Source of the DNA: Lautropia dentalis
GTDB taxonomy: Bacteria; Pseudomonadota; Gammaproteobacteria; Burkholderiales; Burkholderiaceae_E
Direction of reading: 5' to 3'
NCBI RefSeq assembly: GCF_003892345.1
Contig: NZ_RRUE01000002.1
Coordinates: 691,655 to 755,654 of the forward strand
Length of the DNA stretch: 64,000 bases
Part shown: piece by piece, positions 52,996-61,668 of the stretch
How positions within the stretch are numbered: the stretch's first letter is position 1
Layout of the letters: every line of letters starts with the position of its first letter
The notes under the pieces: model-generated
The model's database searches: none
Told to the model about the DNA's origin: nothing
Seen by the model: the letters and a program-made list of their open reading frames with translations, nothing else
Program-made: the position numbers and the translations under genes

Positions 52996-53037
52996 GGTAA
53001 ACTCCCCCTGTGTTCGCGCAAGCCAGGAGGCACCCGA
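52996..53037 (+). repeat. 42-bp exact duplication, copy 2 (xth promoter/RBS)
   Basis: Second copy of the duplication, containing TAAACT (52998-53003) and AGGAGG, and ending on the A of the xth start codon. The two copies bracket the 596-bp unit carrying the membrane gene. Confidence 0.85.
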
Positions 53038-53813
53038 TGCTCCGCGTCGTTTCCCAGAATCTCAACGGCATCCGCTCAGCCGCCCGCAAGGGCTGGTTCG
53101 AGTGGGCTGCCACCCTGAACGCCGACGCCATCTGCGTGCAGGAGGTCCGCGCCCATCTGGCCGACATGACGGAAGACATGAAGACGGTGGGCAAGGCCCC
53201 CGGACGCTTCCATCTGGCCGAACGCAAGGGTTATGCCGGCGTGGGCATCTACACGCCGCACACGCCGCAGACCGTCGTGGAGGGCTTTGGTCAGCCCGAG
53301 TTCGATGCCGAGGGCCGCTACATCGAGATGGACTTCGGCACGCACGCCATCATCTCCGTCTACGTGCCGTCGGGCTCCTCGTCGGAAGAGCGCCTGCAGC
53401 GCAAGTTCGTCTTCATGAAGGATTTTGCCGCCCACATGCAGGCGCTGAAGGACAGTGGACGCGAGATCATCCTCTGTGGTGACTGGAACGTGGCCCACAA
53501 GGAAATCGACCTGAAGAACTGGCGTTCCAACCAGAAGAACTCGGGCTTCCTGCCCGAAGAGCGTGAATGGTTCACCCAGCTGCTGGACCTGGGTTTCGTG
53601 GATGTGTTCCGCCAGCTGGACCCGCGCGCCGAGCAGTACACCTGGTGGAGCAACCGTGGCCAGGCCTGGGCAAAGAACGTGGGCTGGCGCATCGACTACC
53701 AGCTGGCCACCCCGGGCATGGCCGCCGCGGCCCGGCGAACCGAGATCTACAAAGAGGTGCGCTTCTCGGACCATGCGCCGCTGATCATCGATTACGACTG
53801 GCCCCGTGGGTGA
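53037..53813 (+). CDS. xth: Exodeoxyribonuclease III (AP endonuclease)
   Basis: 258 residues from the ATG at 53037 with AGGAGG upstream. Repairs abasic sites and 3'-blocked ends. EEP-family motifs: QNLNGIRSA, ICVQEVRA (catalytic Glu), GRYIEMDFG, GDWNVAHKEIDLKNW and SDHAPLIIDYD (catalytic His). Length and motifs are typical of the ExoIII subgroup. Its promoter and ribosome site are duplicated upstream of the frameshifted membrane gene. Confidence 0.95.
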   Translation: MLRVVSQNLNGIRSAARKGWFEWAATLNADAICVQEVRAHLADMTEDMKTVGKAPGRFHLAERKGYAGVGIYTPHTPQTVVEGFGQPEFDAEGRYIEMDFGTHAIISVYVPSGSSSEERLQRKFVFMKDFAAHMQALKDSGREIILCGDWNVAHKEIDLKNWRSNQKNSGFLPEEREWFTQLLDLGFVDVFRQLDPRAEQYTWWSNRGQAWAKNVGWRIDYQLATPGMAAAARRTEIYKEVRFSDHAPLIIDYDWPRG

Positions 53814-53840
53814 TGCCTGGGGGCTGCGTTTCAGGGTGTT

Positions 53841-53895
53841 GAGCGTGTCATGAATTCGTTCATCCCTGCGAAACCCCCTGTGGGTGATCAGGCCC
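53841..53895 (+). repeat. Dispersed repeat copy overlapping the toxin gene 3' end
   Basis: GAGCGTGTCATGAATTCGTT followed by CATCCCTGCGAAACCCCCTG and TGGGTGATCAGG matches the left half of the family. It supplies the last 11 codons and stop of the minus-strand toxin gene. Confidence 0.65.
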
Positions 53896-54192
53896 GGGGA
53901 ACTTGCGCCGGCCGTGTACGACGGTCAATATGGTTATGGCCTGATCCGATACTTTGTAGAGGATCACGTAGGGAGGGACCGGGATTTCCCGGGTGCCCGG
54001 GAATCGTTCGCTGATCCGGAAAAGCTGCGGGAATCGCCGGAGCGGCTGAACAGCGGATTCCAGACGCTGAACCATCGCCAGGGCGTTCTGTGGACTTTGC
54101 TGTGTGATGTAGTCACCGATCTCCTGTACTCTGGACTGGGCAAGCTCGCTCCAGATGATTGGCAGTGATGGCGGCAACGTGTTCCGGGTCAT
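53860..54192 (-). CDS. ParE/RelE-family toxin with repeat-derived C-terminus
   Basis: 110 residues. ParE-like pattern: IIWSELAQSRVQEIGDYI at the N-terminus, LRRFPQLFRISERFPGTREI, PPYVILYKVSD and HGRRKFP. The family normally ends near HGRR.FP; here 11 more residues (GPDHPQGVSQG) and the stop come from the dispersed repeat. ParE toxins poison DNA gyrase, RelE members cleave mRNA; which applies is not clear, though the GRR.FP ending and length favour ParE-like. It overlaps the antitoxin gene by 4 bases. Confidence 0.8.
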   Translation of the reverse strand: MTRNTLPPSLPIIWSELAQSRVQEIGDYITQQSPQNALAMVQRLESAVQPLRRFPQLFRISERFPGTREIPVPPYVILYKVSDQAITILTVVHGRRKFPGPDHPQGVSQG

Positions 54193-54383
54193 TGAGCCTG
54201 TCCCGCCCGGGACAGGATTCGCTGGCGCATTTCTGTCATGAACTGGTCATGTTCCTTGCCGGGACCAGTCTCGGCAAGGGCTTGGGCGATCTGTTCACGA
54301 ACCCATTCCACGTAGCCGGGCTCTTCCCCGGTTGTGGGGTCGTCGTGGATCAGGGGGTCGAGGGTGGGGGTGGCTGTGTTCAT
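54189..54383 (-). CDS. Antitoxin partner of the ParE-like toxin
   Basis: 64 residues from the ATG at 54383; GGAGAGG lies 2-8 bases upstream. The C-terminal YVEWVREQIAQALAETGPGKEHDQFMTEMRQRI matches small antitoxins paired with ParE-family toxins (pattern W...VQ.AL......HD..M..MR..I). The acidic N-terminus (PLIHDDPTTGEEPG) is probably flexible. The 4-base overlap with the toxin supports a TA operon. DNA-binding ability is not evident. Confidence 0.7.
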   Translation of the reverse strand: MNTATPTLDPLIHDDPTTGEEPGYVEWVREQIAQALAETGPGKEHDQFMTEMRQRILSRAGQAQ

Positions 54384-54655
54384 GACCTCTCCAGCGGGTG
54401 TCTGTCCATCATACGGGATGACAGAAGGGCCGCCAAGCCCCGTTTGCCTGCTGACAGGCATCCGGATCGTCGGACGCTTCCGGGGCGGGACTGTCGCACG
54501 AACTGGTGATCGCGCCCGATTACGTGATACGTTTGCCCGTATGATGTGATGGCAGGCGCCGTTGGCATGAACTGCTGACGTGTCGGCAGCAAGGCATGTT
54601 CCGCTTGTGCGGTATCTGGCATTGACCACCGGCCACGAGCCAAGGGAGACACACC

Positions 54656-55051
54656 ATGTATTTCACCCCCGTCCGGGTCCTGCCCGAGGGTACGGTCTAC
54701 TTCACCGATCTCACGCCCGTGCGCCGTTTTGCCGACTGGCTGGATGCGTTCGACGTGCTGCTGGCAGAGAACACCCGCTTTGCCACGGTCTGCGCGCCCA
54801 TGCGGCTGGAAAAGAGCGACGAGCAGCGCATTGCCGACCGCAGGGAATACCTGATGTGGATCCGGTCCCATCAGCCCCGGCTGGCCGAACGCTGCGTGGC
54901 CATGCTGCTGATCGAGCCCGATCCGCCACAGCTGGCCCAGATACGGGAGCAGTCGGCCAAGCTGGCTGCTTCACTGGGCGTGAACTACATCGTGGAGGCA
55001 GACGAGGCCACGGCGCTGGCACGTGCCGAGGCTGCGCTGAAGATGGCCTGA
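54656..55051 (+). CDS. Conserved hypothetical protein
   Basis: 131 residues; GGGAG lies about 8 bases before the ATG. No signal peptide or membrane segment. Mixed alpha/beta pattern (TPVRVLPEGTVYFTDLTPVRRFADWLDAFDVLLAEN early; AASLGVNYIVEADEATALARAEAALK late, given here as PVRRFADWLDAFDVLL and LGVNYIVEADEATALA) suggests a small Rossmann-like or STAS-like fold, but I do not recognise a family. It stands between the toxin-antitoxin pair (divergent) and maeB. Confidence 0.6.
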   Translation: MYFTPVRVLPEGTVYFTDLTPVRRFADWLDAFDVLLAENTRFATVCAPMRLEKSDEQRIADRREYLMWIRSHQPRLAERCVAMLLIEPDPPQLAQIREQSAKLAASLGVNYIVEADEATALARAEAALKMA

Positions 55052-55083
55052 CTGCCAGAGTATTTTCCTTCTGAGGCTACGAG

Positions 55084-55287
55084 TCACGAATACTCACCCG
55101 CCCAGCCCGCCTGGATCAGTGCGTTCATTTCGTCGATCGACATGACCCTGTCTGGTGTGAATCGTCCGTCCAGGACATGAATGAAGGCATCGATGCTACC
55201 CGGTGGCGATTCCGGGGCGTGCTCGACGGCCGGGTGATCTGCAGGAGGAGGGCCGGAAGCTGGCCCTTTGGAGGGTGATGTTGACAT
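55084..55287 (-). CDS. Small hypothetical protein
   Basis: 67 residues. Pro/Ser-rich N-terminus, then SIDAFIHVLDGRFTPDRVMSIDEMNALIQAGWAGEY. The last part resembles C-termini of short antitoxin-like proteins (MSIDEMN..I..GWAG), but no toxin gene is adjacent and the ribosome site is poor. It may be a remnant or an orphan antitoxin; the call is tentative. Confidence 0.4.
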   Translation of the reverse strand: MSTSPSKGPASGPPPADHPAVEHAPESPPGSIDAFIHVLDGRFTPDRVMSIDEMNALIQAGWAGEYS

Positions 55288-55624
55288 GATGACGCTGGAT
55301 GCTGGTTTACACAGTGTCGTGACAGCCTGTACGGCAGGATGGCCACGCCAACCATCATAGCCGTCCCACCATCGTCACTTCCCGCTACACAGTTACGCCG
55401 TTCGGTGTAATCTTGCGGATATACGTTCAGGGCATACCCATGGCACCCGGAACGGGCGGTCTCTGACCCGTTCATCGCGCGCCCCGGGAGCATGTCTCCC
55501 GCCTGGCCCTGCACGATACCCGCTCCTCCGTCAGACCCCTGCGGTCCGCACGCCTGCCCCGTATCCGAATGCCGGGGTGGCCGCCGGCCGGTGCCGGTCT
55601 GTTCCCTTTCATTCACACTGCCTC
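55288..55624 (+). promoter_or_regulatory. maeB upstream region with imperfect palindrome
   Basis: No gene is seen. An 18-bp imperfect palindrome TTACGCCGTTCGGTGTAA (55393-55410; arms TTAC.CCG / CGG.GTAA) in the least G+C-rich part could be an operator. It partly overlaps TGTAAT (55406-55411), a possible -10. Confidence 0.4.
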
Positions 55625-57943
55625 ATGACCAAACAGCTTTCTGCCGCCGAAGCCGCCCTGCGAGACGCAGCGCGCGAGTATCACGCCCAGCCCGCCCCGG
55701 GCAAGGTTTCCGTCCGTCCCACCAAGCCCCTGTCCAACCAGCGTGACCTGTCGCTGGCCTACTCGCCGGGGGTGGCCTATCCGTGTCTGGACATCCAGGC
55801 CGATCCGGCCAAGGCGGCCGAGTACACCTCCCGTGGCAACCTGGTCGGCGTGATCACCAACGGCACGGCCGTGCTGGGGCTGGGCGACATCGGCCCGCTG
55901 GCCGGCAAGCCGGTGATGGAAGGCAAGGGATGCCTGTTCAAAAAGTTTGCCGGCATCGATGTGTTCGACATCGAACTGGCCGAGCGTGATCCGGACAAGC
56001 TGGTCGAGATCATCATGGCGCTGGAGCCCACGCTGGGCGGCGTCAACCTCGAGGACATCAAGGCGCCGGAATGCTTCTACATCGAGCGCGAGCTGCGCCA
56101 GAAGATGAAGATTCCCGTCTTCCACGACGACCAGCACGGTACCGCCATCATCTCGGGCGCCGCGCTGGTCAACGGTCTGGAACTGGTGGGCAAACCCATT
56201 GGTGACGTGAAGGTGGCCGTGTCGGGCGCCGGCGCTGCAGCCCTGGCCTGCCTGGACATCTTCGTGGCCCTGGGGGTCAATCCGAAGAATGTCTATGTGG
56301 CCGACTCCAAGGGCGTGATCTACAAGGGTCGCCCGGGCGGCTACGACGAGTCGAAGGCCCGCTATGCACAGGACACCGAGGCCCGCACGCTGGCCGATGT
56401 CGTGAAGGGGGCCGACGTGTTCCTTGGCTGTTCCACTTCCGGCGTGCTGACCGGCGAGATGGTCAAGTCGATGGGCGAGCAGCCGGTGATTCTGGCGCTG
56501 GCCAACCCCGAGCCGGAAATCCGCCCCGAGGACGCGCGTGCCGCCCGCCCGGACTGCATCATCGCCTCCGGCCGTTCGGATTATCCGAACCAGGTCAACA
56601 ACGTGCTGTGCTTCCCGTACATCTTCCGGGGCGCACTGGACTGCGGTGCCTCGTGCATCACCGAGGAGATGAAGCTGGCCTGCGTGCGTGAAATTGCCGC
56701 CCTGGCCAAGGCCGAGCCCAGTGACGAGGTGGCCGACGCCTATACCGGCAAGAACCTGAACTTCGGCCCGGACTACATCATCCCCACGCCGTTCGATCCG
56801 CGCCTGATCCTGCGCATCGCCCCGGCAGTGGCCGAAGCCGCCGCCGCGTCCGGTGTGGCCAGCCGTCCGATCGAGGATCTGGACGCCTATCGCCAGTCGC
56901 TCTACCACTATGTGTACTCGACCGGTCTGCTGATGCGTCCGGTGGTCGCTGCGGCCAAGGCCGCGCCGGCCGCGATCAAGCGCGTGGCCTATGCCGAGGG
57001 CGAGGACGAGCGCGTGCTGCGCTGCGCCCAGACCGCCATCGACGAGGGACTGGCCTATCCCATCCTGATCGGCCGGCCGGCGGTCATCGAGGACCGGATT
57101 CTCAAGGCCGGGTTGCGCATGCGTGCCGGCCAGGACATGGAGATCGTCAACCCCGACGATGATGCCCGCTTCCGCCAGTACTGGGAAGAATACTGGCGCC
57201 TGATGGGCCGTCGCGGTGTATCGCAGGAGGCTGCCAAGGCCGGTGTGCGCCGTGCCACCACGCTGATCGCCGCGCTGATGGTGCGGCTGGGCGATGCCGA
57301 TACCATGCTGTGTGGCACGCTGGGCCGCTTCGACGTGCATCTGGGGCACATCCGTGACGTGATCGGCTCGCGCCCCGGCAAGCCGCTGGCCACGCTCAAC
57401 GCGCTCACCATGGGCAACCGGACGCTGTTCATCACCGACACCTACGTGAACGATTCGCCCGACGCCGAGACGCTGGCCAAGATCGCCCAGATGGCGGCCG
57501 AAGAGGTGAACAACTTCGGCATTCCGCCGAAGGTGGCCTTCGTGTCGCACTCGCAGTTCGGTGGCTCCAACCGGCCCTCGGCCATCAAGATGCGCGAGGC
57601 CCGCGACATCTTCCGCAGCGTGGTGCCCAATGTCAGCTGCGACGGCGAAATGCACGGCGACGCTGCCCTGCGCCCCGAGCTGCGTGACCGCCTGGTGCCG
57701 GACAGCACGCTGGAAGGCGAGGCCAACCTGCTGGTGTGCCCGAACCTGGATTCGGCCAACATCCTGTTCAACGTGCTGAAAACCACCGATGGCCATGGCG
57801 TGACCATCGGCCCGATCCTGCTGGGCAGTGCCTTCCCGGTGCACGTCATGACCCCGTCGGCCACCGTGCGCCGGCTGGTCAACATGACGGCTCTGGCCGT
57901 GGCCGAAGTGGCGGCACGCAAGGCCAAGTGCGCCGCGGCATAA
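55625..57943 (+). CDS. maeB: NADP-dependent malic enzyme with C-terminal phosphotransacetylase-like domain
   Basis: 772 residues from the ATG at 55625, the usual MaeB length. Oxidatively decarboxylates malate to pyruvate, making NADPH. Malic domain about 1-430: [47 protein letters not shown] and nucleotide motif [15 protein letters not shown]. The second domain (about 440-772) is phosphotransacetylase-like ([44 protein letters not shown]) and acts as a regulatory module binding acetyl-CoA in related enzymes. It ends at a strong shared terminator. Confidence 0.96.
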   Translation: MTKQLSAAEAALRDAAREYHAQPAPGKVSVRPTKPLSNQRDLSLAYSPGVAYPCLDIQADPAKAAEYTSRGNLVGVITNGTAVLGLGDIGPLAGKPVMEGKGCLFKKFAGIDVFDIELAERDPDKLVEIIMALEPTLGGVNLEDIKAPECFYIERELRQKMKIPVFHDDQHGTAIISGAALVNGLELVGKPIGDVKVAVSGAGAAALACLDIFVALGVNPKNVYVADSKGVIYKGRPGGYDESKARYAQDTEARTLADVVKGADVFLGCSTSGVLTGEMVKSMGEQPVILALANPEPEIRPEDARAARPDCIIASGRSDYPNQVNNVLCFPYIFRGALDCGASCITEEMKLACVREIAALAKAEPSDEVADAYTGKNLNFGPDYIIPTPFDPRLILRIAPAVAEAAAASGVASRPIEDLDAYRQSLYHYVYSTGLLMRPVVAAAKAAPAAIKRVAYAEGEDERVLRCAQTAIDEGLAYPILIGRPAVIEDRILKAGLRMRAGQDMEIVNPDDDARFRQYWEEYWRLMGRRGVSQEAAKAGVRRATTLIAALMVRLGDADTMLCGTLGRFDVHLGHIRDVIGSRPGKPLATLNALTMGNRTLFITDTYVNDSPDAETLAKIAQMAAEEVNNFGIPPKVAFVSHSQFGGSNRPSAIKMREARDIFRSVVPNVSCDGEMHGDAALRPELRDRLVPDSTLEGEANLLVCPNLDSANILFNVLKTTDGHGVTIGPILLGSAFPVHVMTPSATVRRLVNMTALAVAEVAARKAKCAAA

Positions 57944-57993
57944 TGGTTGCAGCCGGGCGCGCATGACCACGCCGGCCGTGCCCTGAATCCACC

Positions 57994-58055
57994 GGGGATT
58001 CTGCGGCCCTGCCGCCCTGTCATGCGCGCCCAGCGGGGATTTTGCGGGCGCGCAT
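57994..58055 (+). repeat. Second dispersed repeat family, copy 2, with perfect hairpin
   Basis: 57994-58031 matches 31897-31935. Overlapping it, ATGCGCGCCC (58022-58031) and GGGCGCGCAT (58046-58055) form a perfect 10-bp stem around a 14-base loop. No gene in the stretch. Confidence 0.6.
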
Positions 58056-58096
58056 GGCGCCTGTACATGCGCCGGACCTGGCGGCAATCTTTCGCG

Positions 58097-58146
58097 TCAC
58101 AAAAAACCCGGGATGTCCTGTCTGGACTGGCCCGGGTTTTTTGTGA
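58097..58146. terminator. Strong bidirectional terminator between maeB and the lipoprotein gene
   Basis: TCACAAAAAACCCGGG (58097-58112) and CCCGGGTTTTTTGTGA (58131-58146) form a perfect 16-bp stem with A6 and T6 on its two sides, between convergent genes. The right arm reaches the base just before the lipoprotein stop codon. Confidence 0.9.
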
Positions 58147-59271
58147 TCACTGGGCGTTGAGCTTCGTGTGATAGTGCCGGTTGATCCACTGGCCCGCGAT
58201 ACCGGGATTCCGGATGGAATCCATCAGGTAATAGCCCACCGCCTTCAGCGATTTGCCGGGCTTCCAGTCGGCTGCCACTTCCCAGATGGAGCAGCCGGTC
58301 CGGTGCATGTCCGTGCGGTTGTCCTCGACCCGCCAGCAGAGCTGGAACTGGTTGTCGGCATAGCCTTTCTTCAGGAAGAGGCCCAGCTCGGGCGTGCTGT
58401 TGTCCGGGCCCTCGCTGCCGAAACGCCATGTGTGCAGGTACTGGTTCGGATCCAGCTTGTATACGGTCAGGCGGCGAATGATCGTGGTCGAGGAAGTGCC
58501 CAGCATGGCGGCACGCGCCGCCCCGGCATTGTCGGTGCTGGGGAGTTCGGTCTGCAGGGCCGCCAGCGGGCCGATCTGCAGCACATCGGCATCGGCGGCA
58601 TCGTTTGCCGTGCTGGCCGGCAGGGGGCCGTGCGCCGACAGGCCGAATTCGATGGTGTCCTTCGCAATCGGGTTGGCCGGCGCTGCACCATTGTTCGTCC
58701 ACGGGAACGACTGGGCCTTCCACGCATAGGGGCCGATGCCATTGGTGCCGGCCTTGTCATACGTCATCTGGTCGATGCCGGCCACCATGGTGTCGTCAGT
58801 GATCTTTCCTTCCGGGGGCTGGCCCGTGGCGTTCAGCAGCGGTACCGGCCACGGATCGCCTCCCGCCGTCACATCGCTGTATGAGCCGCGCAGTGCGGTG
58901 GCCAGCACATCACCGCGTACGCCGCTGGCGGAGACGGTGGCTGGCTCCCTGGCAGGTGTGGCGCCGGAAGCATTCTGTGCAGCGGCTGCATCGCCGGTTG
59001 CCGCCTGTGCCGTGCCATCCGTGCCCGTGTCCTTTGTGGTGGCACCGGAATTTCGTGCCGCGCTTCCGGCGTTCGGTGTTCCGTTGCCAGCATGCCGGGC
59101 TGCCTGTCCAGTCGTCGCCTTGGCGCTGATTTCGCCACCGCTGGCATCGATGGTCTGTGGGGTGTCATTGCCGCCGCCGCAGGCGGCCAGGCTGGTGAGC
59201 AGGACCAGTGCTGCGGCCTGCCGGATGGATGTTGCGGCGCTGCGCCGCGCTGGATCGGATTTCCGGATCAT
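58147..59271 (-). CDS. Lipoprotein with Ala/Thr-rich linker, function unknown
   Basis: 374 residues; GGAG lies about 9 bases upstream of the ATG at 59271. Lipobox LAAC (Cys31). Residues 35-115 are Ala/Thr/Gly-rich linker. The folded part (about 115-374) includes VAGIDQMTYDKAGTNGIGPY, GLSAHGPLPASTAND, TWRFGSEGPDNSTPELGLFL and LCWRVEDNRTDMHRTGCSIWEV with a Cys pair. No family recognised. Probably a surface or periplasmic protein. A dispersed repeat lies in its 5' flank. Confidence 0.65.
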   Translation of the reverse strand: MIRKSDPARRSAATSIRQAAALVLLTSLAACGGGNDTPQTIDASGGEISAKATTGQAARHAGNGTPNAGSAARNSGATTKDTGTDGTAQAATGDAAAAQNASGATPAREPATVSASGVRGDVLATALRGSYSDVTAGGDPWPVPLLNATGQPPEGKITDDTMVAGIDQMTYDKAGTNGIGPYAWKAQSFPWTNNGAAPANPIAKDTIEFGLSAHGPLPASTANDAADADVLQIGPLAALQTELPSTDNAGAARAAMLGTSSTTIIRRLTVYKLDPNQYLHTWRFGSEGPDNSTPELGLFLKKGYADNQFQLCWRVEDNRTDMHRTGCSIWEVAADWKPGKSLKAVGYYLMDSIRNPGIAGQWINRHYHTKLNAQ

Positions 59272-59298
59272 GGGGTTTCTCCCTGGAGGGTGTTGGAG

Positions 59299-59326
59299 GG
59301 TGTTATGGACTCATTCGTCCCTGCGG
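59299..59326 (+). repeat. Dispersed repeat copy interrupted by a MITE
   Basis: GGTGTTATGGACTCATTCGT followed by CCCTGCGG is the left end of the family. The family core that should follow (AAACCCC-TGGGTGTGCAGG) appears to be split: CACCTCC stands left, and TCTGGGCATGCGGG right, of the 160-bp element at 59337-59496. Confidence 0.55.
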
Positions 59327-59336
59327 CACCTCCCGG

Positions 59337-59496
59337 GGAGCCTCTGCAAAAGTCCTGCGGCACTTTGGTCTCCATGCTCGGTCGATCCAGTGCGTTGCCA
59401 TTTGCCGCCAATAGCCCTGCTATTGCCGCCAAATGGCGCCTTCTGGCTCATCCCGATCCTGGGCCCCAAGCGCTCGCAGACTTTTGCAGAGGCTCC
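59337..59496. mobile_element. 160-bp MITE with perfect 18-bp inverted ends
   Basis: Ends GGAGCCTCTGCAAAAGTC (59337-59354) and GACTTTTGCAGAGGCTCC (59479-59496) are exact inverted copies. The interior is itself near-palindromic: GCCATTTGCCGCCAATAGC and GCTATTGCCGCCAAATGGC face each other. No transposase is encoded. End sequences of this sort occur on IS5-like elements. A clear target-site duplication was not found. Confidence 0.75.
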
Positions 59497-59689
59497 TCTG
59501 GGCATGCGGGCCGATACGTCGGCAGATGCGGCGTTCGAGTCGTCCCGCATGGTGAGAGAAACTGGCGTGTACAGGGGCAAGCAATGGTCCCGGTTTTGTT
59601 CAGAATTTTTTGCAATTACTTGCTCCGGTCTGTCGTTACCAGCAGGGCGTTACGTTTGCCCGCAGTTTTGATGGCTTGACATGCGCTGT

Positions 59690-59852
59690 GATCATGAGGC
59701 AATGCACTTCGATCACGAGGCAGTGTGCGGCAATGATGAGGCAATGCACCGCGCGCAGGAGGTAGCTGCCTGTCGCGTCGCTGTGCTGCCCGCTTCACTC
59801 AGGTGGGTCAGTTTTACTTCGGCAGGTGGGTCAGTTTCTCATCGGCGGTGAC
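59690..59852 (-). mobile_element. Remnant end of an insertion sequence, probably IS21 family
   Basis: Three 21-bp tandem units (59690-59752, each with GAGGCA.TG.GC) are followed by two direct repeats of AGGTGGGTCAGTTT with CATCGGC/CTTCGGC (about 59801-59842) and the terminal GGCGGTGACA (59843-59852). Read on the minus strand this is TGTCACCGCC then ACTGACCCACCT repeats, the multiple-repeat end typical of IS21-like elements. No istA/istB sequence remains. The rest of 59497-60004 shows no gene. Confidence 0.5.
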
Positions 59853-60004
59853 ATTGGCTCGTTTCTGCGCCGTGTGGTTCCCGGGCACCATACCGTTCCC
59901 CCGCATAGGCCCCCATCGCCCGTCCATCCGTCCGGCGCGCCGGCACAGGATGTGCAGCCCCATGCTGGCCGCCTTCCGCGCCTGCCCGCTGCTACACTTG
60001 CCGC

Positions 60005-61495
60005 ATGAGTACCCCTCCTTCCCGCCACACACCCAGCCTGTGGCAGACCTATGGGCAAGTGTTTGCGTCGCGGCGCATTGCGGCCATGCTGCTGCTGGGC
60101 TTTTCCAGCGGCCTGCCGCTGGCGCTCACGGCGGGCGCCCTGCAGGCGTGGCTGACGGTGGAAGGAATCGACCTGCACACCATCGGCTACTTTGCGCTGG
60201 TGGGGCTGCCCTATACCTTCAAGTTCGTCTGGGCACCGCTGCTCGACCGCTTCGAGCCGCGGCTGCTGGGGCGGCGACGGGGCTGGATTCTGGTGTTCCA
60301 GCTGGCCATGGCGCTGGCCTGTCTTGCGTTGGCGCAGCTCGATCCCAAAACCAGCATCCGCTTCATTGCCACGCTGTCGGTGCTGGTGGCGTGGCTGTCG
60401 GCCTCGCAGGACGTGGTGTTCGACGCCTACCGGGCCGATGTGCTCACCCCGGAAGAGCGGGGGGCCGGGGCGGCCGTGTCGGTGCTGGGGTACCGGCTGG
60501 CCATGCTGGTGTCCGGAGGCGGCAGCTTCATTCTGGCCGATACGCGGCTGGGCTGGCCCGGTACCTACTGTGTCCTGGGTGTCATGCTGCTGCTGCTGAT
60601 GGGCGCCACGGTGTGGAGCCCGCGCATCGAGCGGCCTGCCGGTGCACGCAGCGGGGCCGGGGCCGAGCTGAAGGGCTTCGTGGCCATGGTGGCCGGGGGC
60701 GCGCTGGTCTGGTGGCTGGCCTCACTGCTCAGCCGGCCCGTGCTGGCGGCACTGGAGGCCGGTGCACTGGGGCAATTGGTGGCCGAAACGCTGGTCATGC
60801 TGCTGACGGGGGTGGGGGCGGTGCTGGTGGCCCGGAAGGTGGGCTTCCCGTCGTTCGTGGGGCCATGGGATGCCTTCTTCTCGCGCCCGCATGCGCTGGC
60901 CTTTCTGCTGCTGATCGTGCTGTACAAGCTGGGCGATGCCTTCGCGGCCAGCCTGTCCACCAGCTTTCTGCTGCGCGGCGTGGGCTTCAGCCAGGCCGAG
61001 ATTGGCGCCATCAACAAGGGCTTTGGGCTGCTGGCCACCATCGTGGGCGCGCTGCTCGGCGGGGCCTGGCTGTCGTCACGCTCGCTCTATCAGTCGCTGA
61101 TGCTGTTCGGCATCCTGCAGGCGTTTTCCAACGTGGGCTACTGGCTGCTGTCGGTGCTGCCCAAGAGCTATCTGCTGATGGCGGGTGCCATCGGCATCGA
61201 GAACCTGTGCGGGGGGCTGGGCACGGCGGCCTTCGTGGCCTTCCTGATGGCGCTGACCGACCGGCGTTTCTCGGCGGCACAGTACGCACTGCTGTCGGCC
61301 CTGGCCGCCATCGGCCGGGTATACGTGGGGCCGGTGGCCGGCGTGGTGGTGGAACAGCAGGGCTGGCCCACCTTCTTCCTGCTGACGGTGGCCGCGGCGG
61401 TGCCGGGACTGCTGATGCTGTGGTGGCTGCGTCGCGAGGTGGGCGCGCTGGACGCGCAGCGCGACCGGTCTGCTGTTCTGGCGGACGCTGACTGA
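60005..61495 (+). CDS. ampG: AmpG-like muropeptide permease
   Basis: 496 residues, 14 or so membrane segments. Imports anhydro-muropeptides from the periplasm for cell-wall recycling. Opening motif MLLLGFSSGLPLALTAGALQAWL with following GLPYTFKFVWAPLLDR and SASQDVVFDAYR are diagnostic (patterns GFSSGLPLAL, KFVWAPLLDR). A TACACT hexamer (59993-59998) lies 7 bases before the start codon, so the transcript may be leaderless; no ribosome site is seen. It follows a region of mobile-element remnants. Confidence 0.9.
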   Translation: MSTPPSRHTPSLWQTYGQVFASRRIAAMLLLGFSSGLPLALTAGALQAWLTVEGIDLHTIGYFALVGLPYTFKFVWAPLLDRFEPRLLGRRRGWILVFQLAMALACLALAQLDPKTSIRFIATLSVLVAWLSASQDVVFDAYRADVLTPEERGAGAAVSVLGYRLAMLVSGGGSFILADTRLGWPGTYCVLGVMLLLLMGATVWSPRIERPAGARSGAGAELKGFVAMVAGGALVWWLASLLSRPVLAALEAGALGQLVAETLVMLLTGVGAVLVARKVGFPSFVGPWDAFFSRPHALAFLLLIVLYKLGDAFAASLSTSFLLRGVGFSQAEIGAINKGFGLLATIVGALLGGAWLSSRSLYQSLMLFGILQAFSNVGYWLLSVLPKSYLLMAGAIGIENLCGGLGTAAFVAFLMALTDRRFSAAQYALLSALAAIGRVYVGPVAGVVVEQQGWPTFFLLTVAAAVPGLLMLWWLRREVGALDAQRDRSAVLADAD

Positions 61496-61668
61496 GCGCA
61501 CAGGGGGGGCGCTCCTCCAGCGCGCCAGAACGATCTGGTCCATACATGCTCTGACACACGCCAGCCCCCGGGTTTGCATCGCAATCATGCGCAATGCGCT
61601 CTCTGTATGGAAAGGGCACCGTCGTTCTTCTGCAGAGGTGCCCTGGAGCCCCGCGCGATGTTTTCCGG

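Noticed and set aside
55613-58087. Very long open frame (over 800 codons) antisense to maeB, and similar ones opposite mbnH, aceK and gatA
   Set aside because: Such frames are expected opposite G+C-rich genes. The products are rich in His, Gln, Arg and Gly, with no recognisable domain, while the opposite strand encodes clear conserved proteins.
59337-59496. Terminator or attenuator reading of the palindrome upstream of the lipoprotein gene
   Set aside because: The perfect 18-bp ends are 124 bases apart with a second internal palindrome, which fits a MITE rather than an intrinsic terminator.
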